From: Desulfovibrionaceae bacterium UBA6814
GTDB lineage: Bacteria > Desulfobacterota > Desulfovibrionia > Desulfovibrionales > Desulfovibrionaceae
Assembly (NCBI GenBank): GCA_002452635.1
Contig: DKEU01000279.1
Location: forward strand, 1 to 7,893
Length of the DNA: 7,893 bases
Direction: 5' to 3'
Shown here: positions 5,625-7,893 of the stretch, piece after piece
Layout of the letters: each line of letters opens with the position of its first letter
Numbering within the stretch: the first letter of the stretch is position 1
Translations under genes and position numbers: made by a program
The notes under the pieces: generated by a model
Database searches by the model: none
What the model was told of the DNA's origin: nothing
The model's input: the letters and a program-made list of their open reading frames with translations, nothing else

Positions 5625-7893
5625 ATGCGCTCGCTGCTCCGCACCCGTGGCTTCCTGCCCTTCATGGCCGTGGTGCTGCTCAACGCGGTCACCGACCTGG
5701 GCCACAAGATCGTCATCCAGAACACGGTGTTCAAGGCCTTCGACGGCCCCACCCAGATCCTGCTCACCGCCGTGGTCAACGGGCTCATCCTGCTGCCCTT
5801 CATCCTCCTGTTCTCGCCCTCGGGGTTCATCTCGGACCGCTTTCCCAAGCACACGGTCATCAAGGCCTGCGCCTTCGTGACCCTGCCCCTGTCCGTGGCC
5901 ATCCTGCTCTGCTACCGGGCCGGGCTGTTCTGGCCCGCCTTCGCCATGACCTTCCTGCTGGCCGCCCAGAGCGCGGTGTATTCCCCGGCCAAGTACGGCT
6001 ACATCAAGGAGATGGTGGGCAAGGAGAACCTGGCCCGGGCCAACGCCGCGGTGCAGGCCGTGACCATCGTGGCCATCCTGCTGGGCGGGGTGGTCTATTC
6101 CGTGCTCTTCGAACACCTGCTCGACGGCGGGGAGGCCGGGACCGCCCAGCTTCTCTCCGCCATCGCGCCCTGCGGCTGGGTGCTCATCGCCGGGGCCGCG
6201 GTGGAGTTCCTGGCGGCCCTGGCCCTGCCCAAGCGGGGCGGAGGCGACGCCGGGCTCACCCTGGACCTGGCCCGCTACGCCCGGGCCGGCTATCTGCGGG
6301 ACAACCTGGGGCTGCTCCTGCGCAACCGCACCATCTGGCTGTCCGTGGTGGGCCTGGCCGTGTTCTGGGCCGTGAACCAGGTGCTCCTGGCCGCCTTCGG
6401 GGCCCATCTCAAGGCCGGGGTGGGCGAGACCAACACGGTGGTGGCCCAGGCCCTGCTCGGCCTGGGCGGGCTGGGCCTGGTGCTCGGCTCGGTGGCGGCC
6501 GGCCGCGCCTCCCGCAACTACATCGAGACCGGGCTCATCCCGGCCGCGGCCCTGGGCATGACCGCGTGCCTGTTCCTGCTGCCCGACCTGGAGGGCCGCC
6601 TGGGCCTGGGCGCGCTCATGCTCGCCTACGGCGTGTTCGGCGGCATGTTCGTGGTGCCGCTCAACGCCCTCATCCAGTTCAACGCCCGCGACCAGGACCT
6701 GGGCCGGGTCCTGGCCGGCAACAACTTCATCCAGAACGTGGCCATGCTCGCCTTCCTGGGCCTGACCGTGGCCGCGGCCGTGGTCGGGCTCGGCAGCATC
6801 ACCCTCTTCCGCTTCCTTGGGCTGGTGGTCCTGGCGGGCATGCTCTACACGGTCTTCACCCTGCCCCAGTCCCTGCTCCGCTACCTGCTGCGCCTGCTGG
6901 TGTCCCAGCGCTTCAACCTCTCGGTCTCGGGCCTGAACCACGTGCCCTCCACCGGCGGGGTGCTCCTGCTCGGCAACCACACAAGCTGGCTGGACTGGGC
7001 CATCCTGTACCTGGCCATGCCCCGGCGCATGCGCTTCGTCATGGACCGGGACATCTACTCCCGCTGGTACTGGCGCGGGTTCCTGCGCCGGGCCGGGGCC
7101 ATCCCCATCTCCCCCCGGGCCCACCGCACCGCGCTCAAGGACGTGGCCGCGGCGCTCAACGACGGCCAGGTGGTGGTGCTGTTCCCCGAGGGGGCCATCA
7201 GCCGCAACGGCCAGCTCGGCGCGTTCAAGCGCGGGTTCGAGGAGGCCGCGGGCAAGGCCGGCTGCGCCATCGTGCCCTTCTACCTGCGCGGGCTGTGGGG
7301 CAGCAGCTTCTCCTTCGCCGCGCCGCGGTTCCGCGCCAGCAGCCGCACCAAGCGGGTGCGCGACGTGTCGGTCTGCTTCGGCGAGCCCCTGCCCAACACG
7401 GCCAAGGCCCAGGAGGTCAAGGACGCGGTGCACCGCCTGTCCATCACCGCCTGGCGGGACTACTCCGACACCTTCGAGACCCTGCCCCGGGCCTGGCTGC
7501 GCACCGCCAAGCGCGACCTGTCCGCCCCGGCGGTGACCGACTCCGACGGCACGGCCCTGACCAGCCTTCGCCTGCTCGCCGCGAGCCTGGCCGCCTCCCG
7601 CCTGTTCGGCCGCATGGCCAGGGGCCAGGAGGCCGTGGGCGTGCTCCTGCCCGCGAGCTCCGCCGGGGCCATGGCCAACCTGGCCCTGCTCGTCTGCGGC
7701 AAGGCGGTGGTGAACCTGAACTACACCATGGCCCCCGCCACCCTGCGCCAGGCCATGGACCGGGCCGGGGTGTCCCTGGTGGTCACCTCCGAGCGCTTCC
7801 TGGCCCGGCTCAAGGCCAAGGGCCTGCCCGTGGCCGAGGCCCTGGAGGGCCGCACGGTCTTTCCCCTGGAGGAGCTGCGCGGCCGCCTGGGCA
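5625..7893 (+). CDS. aas: LplT-Aas fusion: lysophospholipid transporter + acyltransferase + acyl-ACP synthetase, 3' end off the window
   Basis: The gene starts at ATG 5625 with AGGAGG (5615-5620) 4 bases upstream, 22 bases after the rhombosortase stop. About 756 codons are visible, roughly two thirds of the usual length of such fusions. Residues about 1-430 are a major-facilitator transporter with about 12 hydrophobic segments (LplT type). Residues about 435-580 are a PlsC-type acyltransferase with NHTSWLD (catalytic His452 and Asp457, an HX4D motif) and FPEG at 520-523. From about 595 the first part of an AMP-forming acyl-ACP synthetase begins (EAVGVLLPASSAGAMANLAL, VVNLNYT); its ATP-binding loop lies beyond the edge. 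In E. coli, LplT flips lyso-phosphatidylethanolamine inward and Aas re-acylates it. Here one inner-membrane polypeptide appears to do both. The spacing suggests cotranscription with the rhombosortase gene. The domain calls are firm; the exact lipid substrate is inferred. Confidence 0.92.
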   Translation, partial: MRSLLRTRGFLPFMAVVLLNAVTDLGHKIVIQNTVFKAFDGPTQILLTAVVNGLILLPFILLFSPSGFISDRFPKHTVIKACAFVTLPLSVAILLCYRAGLFWPAFAMTFLLAAQSAVYSPAKYGYIKEMVGKENLARANAAVQAVTIVAILLGGVVYSVLFEHLLDGGEAGTAQLLSAIAPCGWVLIAGAAVEFLAALALPKRGGGDAGLTLDLARYARAGYLRDNLGLLLRNRTIWLSVVGLAVFWAVNQVLLAAFGAHLKAGVGETNTVVAQALLGLGGLGLVLGSVAAGRASRNYIETGLIPAAALGMTACLFLLPDLEGRLGLGALMLAYGVFGGMFVVPLNALIQFNARDQDLGRVLAGNNFIQNVAMLAFLGLTVAAAVVGLGSITLFRFLGLVVLAGMLYTVFTLPQSLLRYLLRLLVSQRFNLSVSGLNHVPSTGGVLLLGNHTSWLDWAILYLAMPRRMRFVMDRDIYSRWYWRGFLRRAGAIPISPRAHRTALKDVAAALNDGQVVVLFPEGAISRNGQLGAFKRGFEEAAGKAGCAIVPFYLRGLWGSSFSFAAPRFRASSRTKRVRDVSVCFGEPLPNTAKAQEVKDAVHRLSITAWRDYSDTFETLPRAWLRTAKRDLSAPAVTDSDGTALTSLRLLAASLAASRLFGRMARGQEAVGVLLPASSAGAMANLALLVCGKAVVNLNYTMAPATLRQAMDRAGVSLVVTSERFLARLKAKGLPVAEALEGRTVFPLEELRGRLG

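Noticed and set aside
5547..7433. Minus-strand open frame of 628 codons opposite the LplT-Aas fusion
   Set aside because: Same antisense artefact: Gly/His/Gln-rich with no recognisable domain, while the plus strand has clear transporter and acyltransferase motifs.
1..7893. CRISPR arrays, tRNA or rRNA genes, insertion sequences
   Set aside because: I saw no regularly spaced direct repeats, no RNA-gene sequences and no transposase or terminal inverted repeats on either strand.

Overview
The DNA is very GC-rich, with third positions almost all G or C. It encodes a Desulfovibrio-type molybdopterin-binding protein and an LplT-Aas fusion, which suggests a Gram-negative member of the Desulfovibrionaceae or a close relative. 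That placement is inferred from protein style, not from a search. The only AT-rich spots are the intergenic control regions, so they stand out clearly.

Layout. Positions 1-977 (minus strand) hold most of a MoeA-like molybdopterin-binding protein gene with a GTG start; its 3' end lies off the left edge. It diverges from the rest of the window across a 265-bp intergenic region (978-1242) containing a plausible minus-strand promoter and a leader with alternative hairpins. On the plus strand follow: an unrecognised 148-residue protein (1243-1689); a TetR-family repressor (1773-2345) with a consensus-like promoter; a 57-residue single-pass membrane protein (2414-2587); a 770-residue secreted VIT + vWA protein (2637-4949) ending in a Gly-rich stretch, one membrane helix and an Arg-rich tail; a 218-residue rhomboid-family protein best read as a rhombosortase (4946-5602), whose ATG overlaps the stop of the VIT-vWA gene; and, 22 bases later, a large LplT-type transporter + acyltransferase + acyl-ACP synthetase fusion (5625 to the right edge, incomplete).

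How it may work. Three near-identical 20-bp AT-rich dyads (GTAAGTAA-N4-TTATTTAC type) lie 11, 13 and 12 bases before the starts of tetR, the small membrane protein and the VIT-vWA gene. The simplest reading is a local TetR regulon: the repressor controls itself and a surface-protein module. In that module the VIT-vWA protein is exported by its signal peptide, held by its C-terminal helix, and cut or transferred there by its own translationally coupled rhombosortase. The next gene belongs to the lysophospholipid (2-acyl-glycerophosphoethanolamine) uptake and re-acylation family. It may serve lipid turnover connected with rhombosortase processing, or may simply be a neighbour. The most interesting feature is the single-substrate rhombosortase/VIT-vWA pair under a dedicated TetR switch. 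It parallels the better-known pairing of VIT-vWA proteins with dedicated sortases in marine proteobacteria, but with a different processing enzyme.
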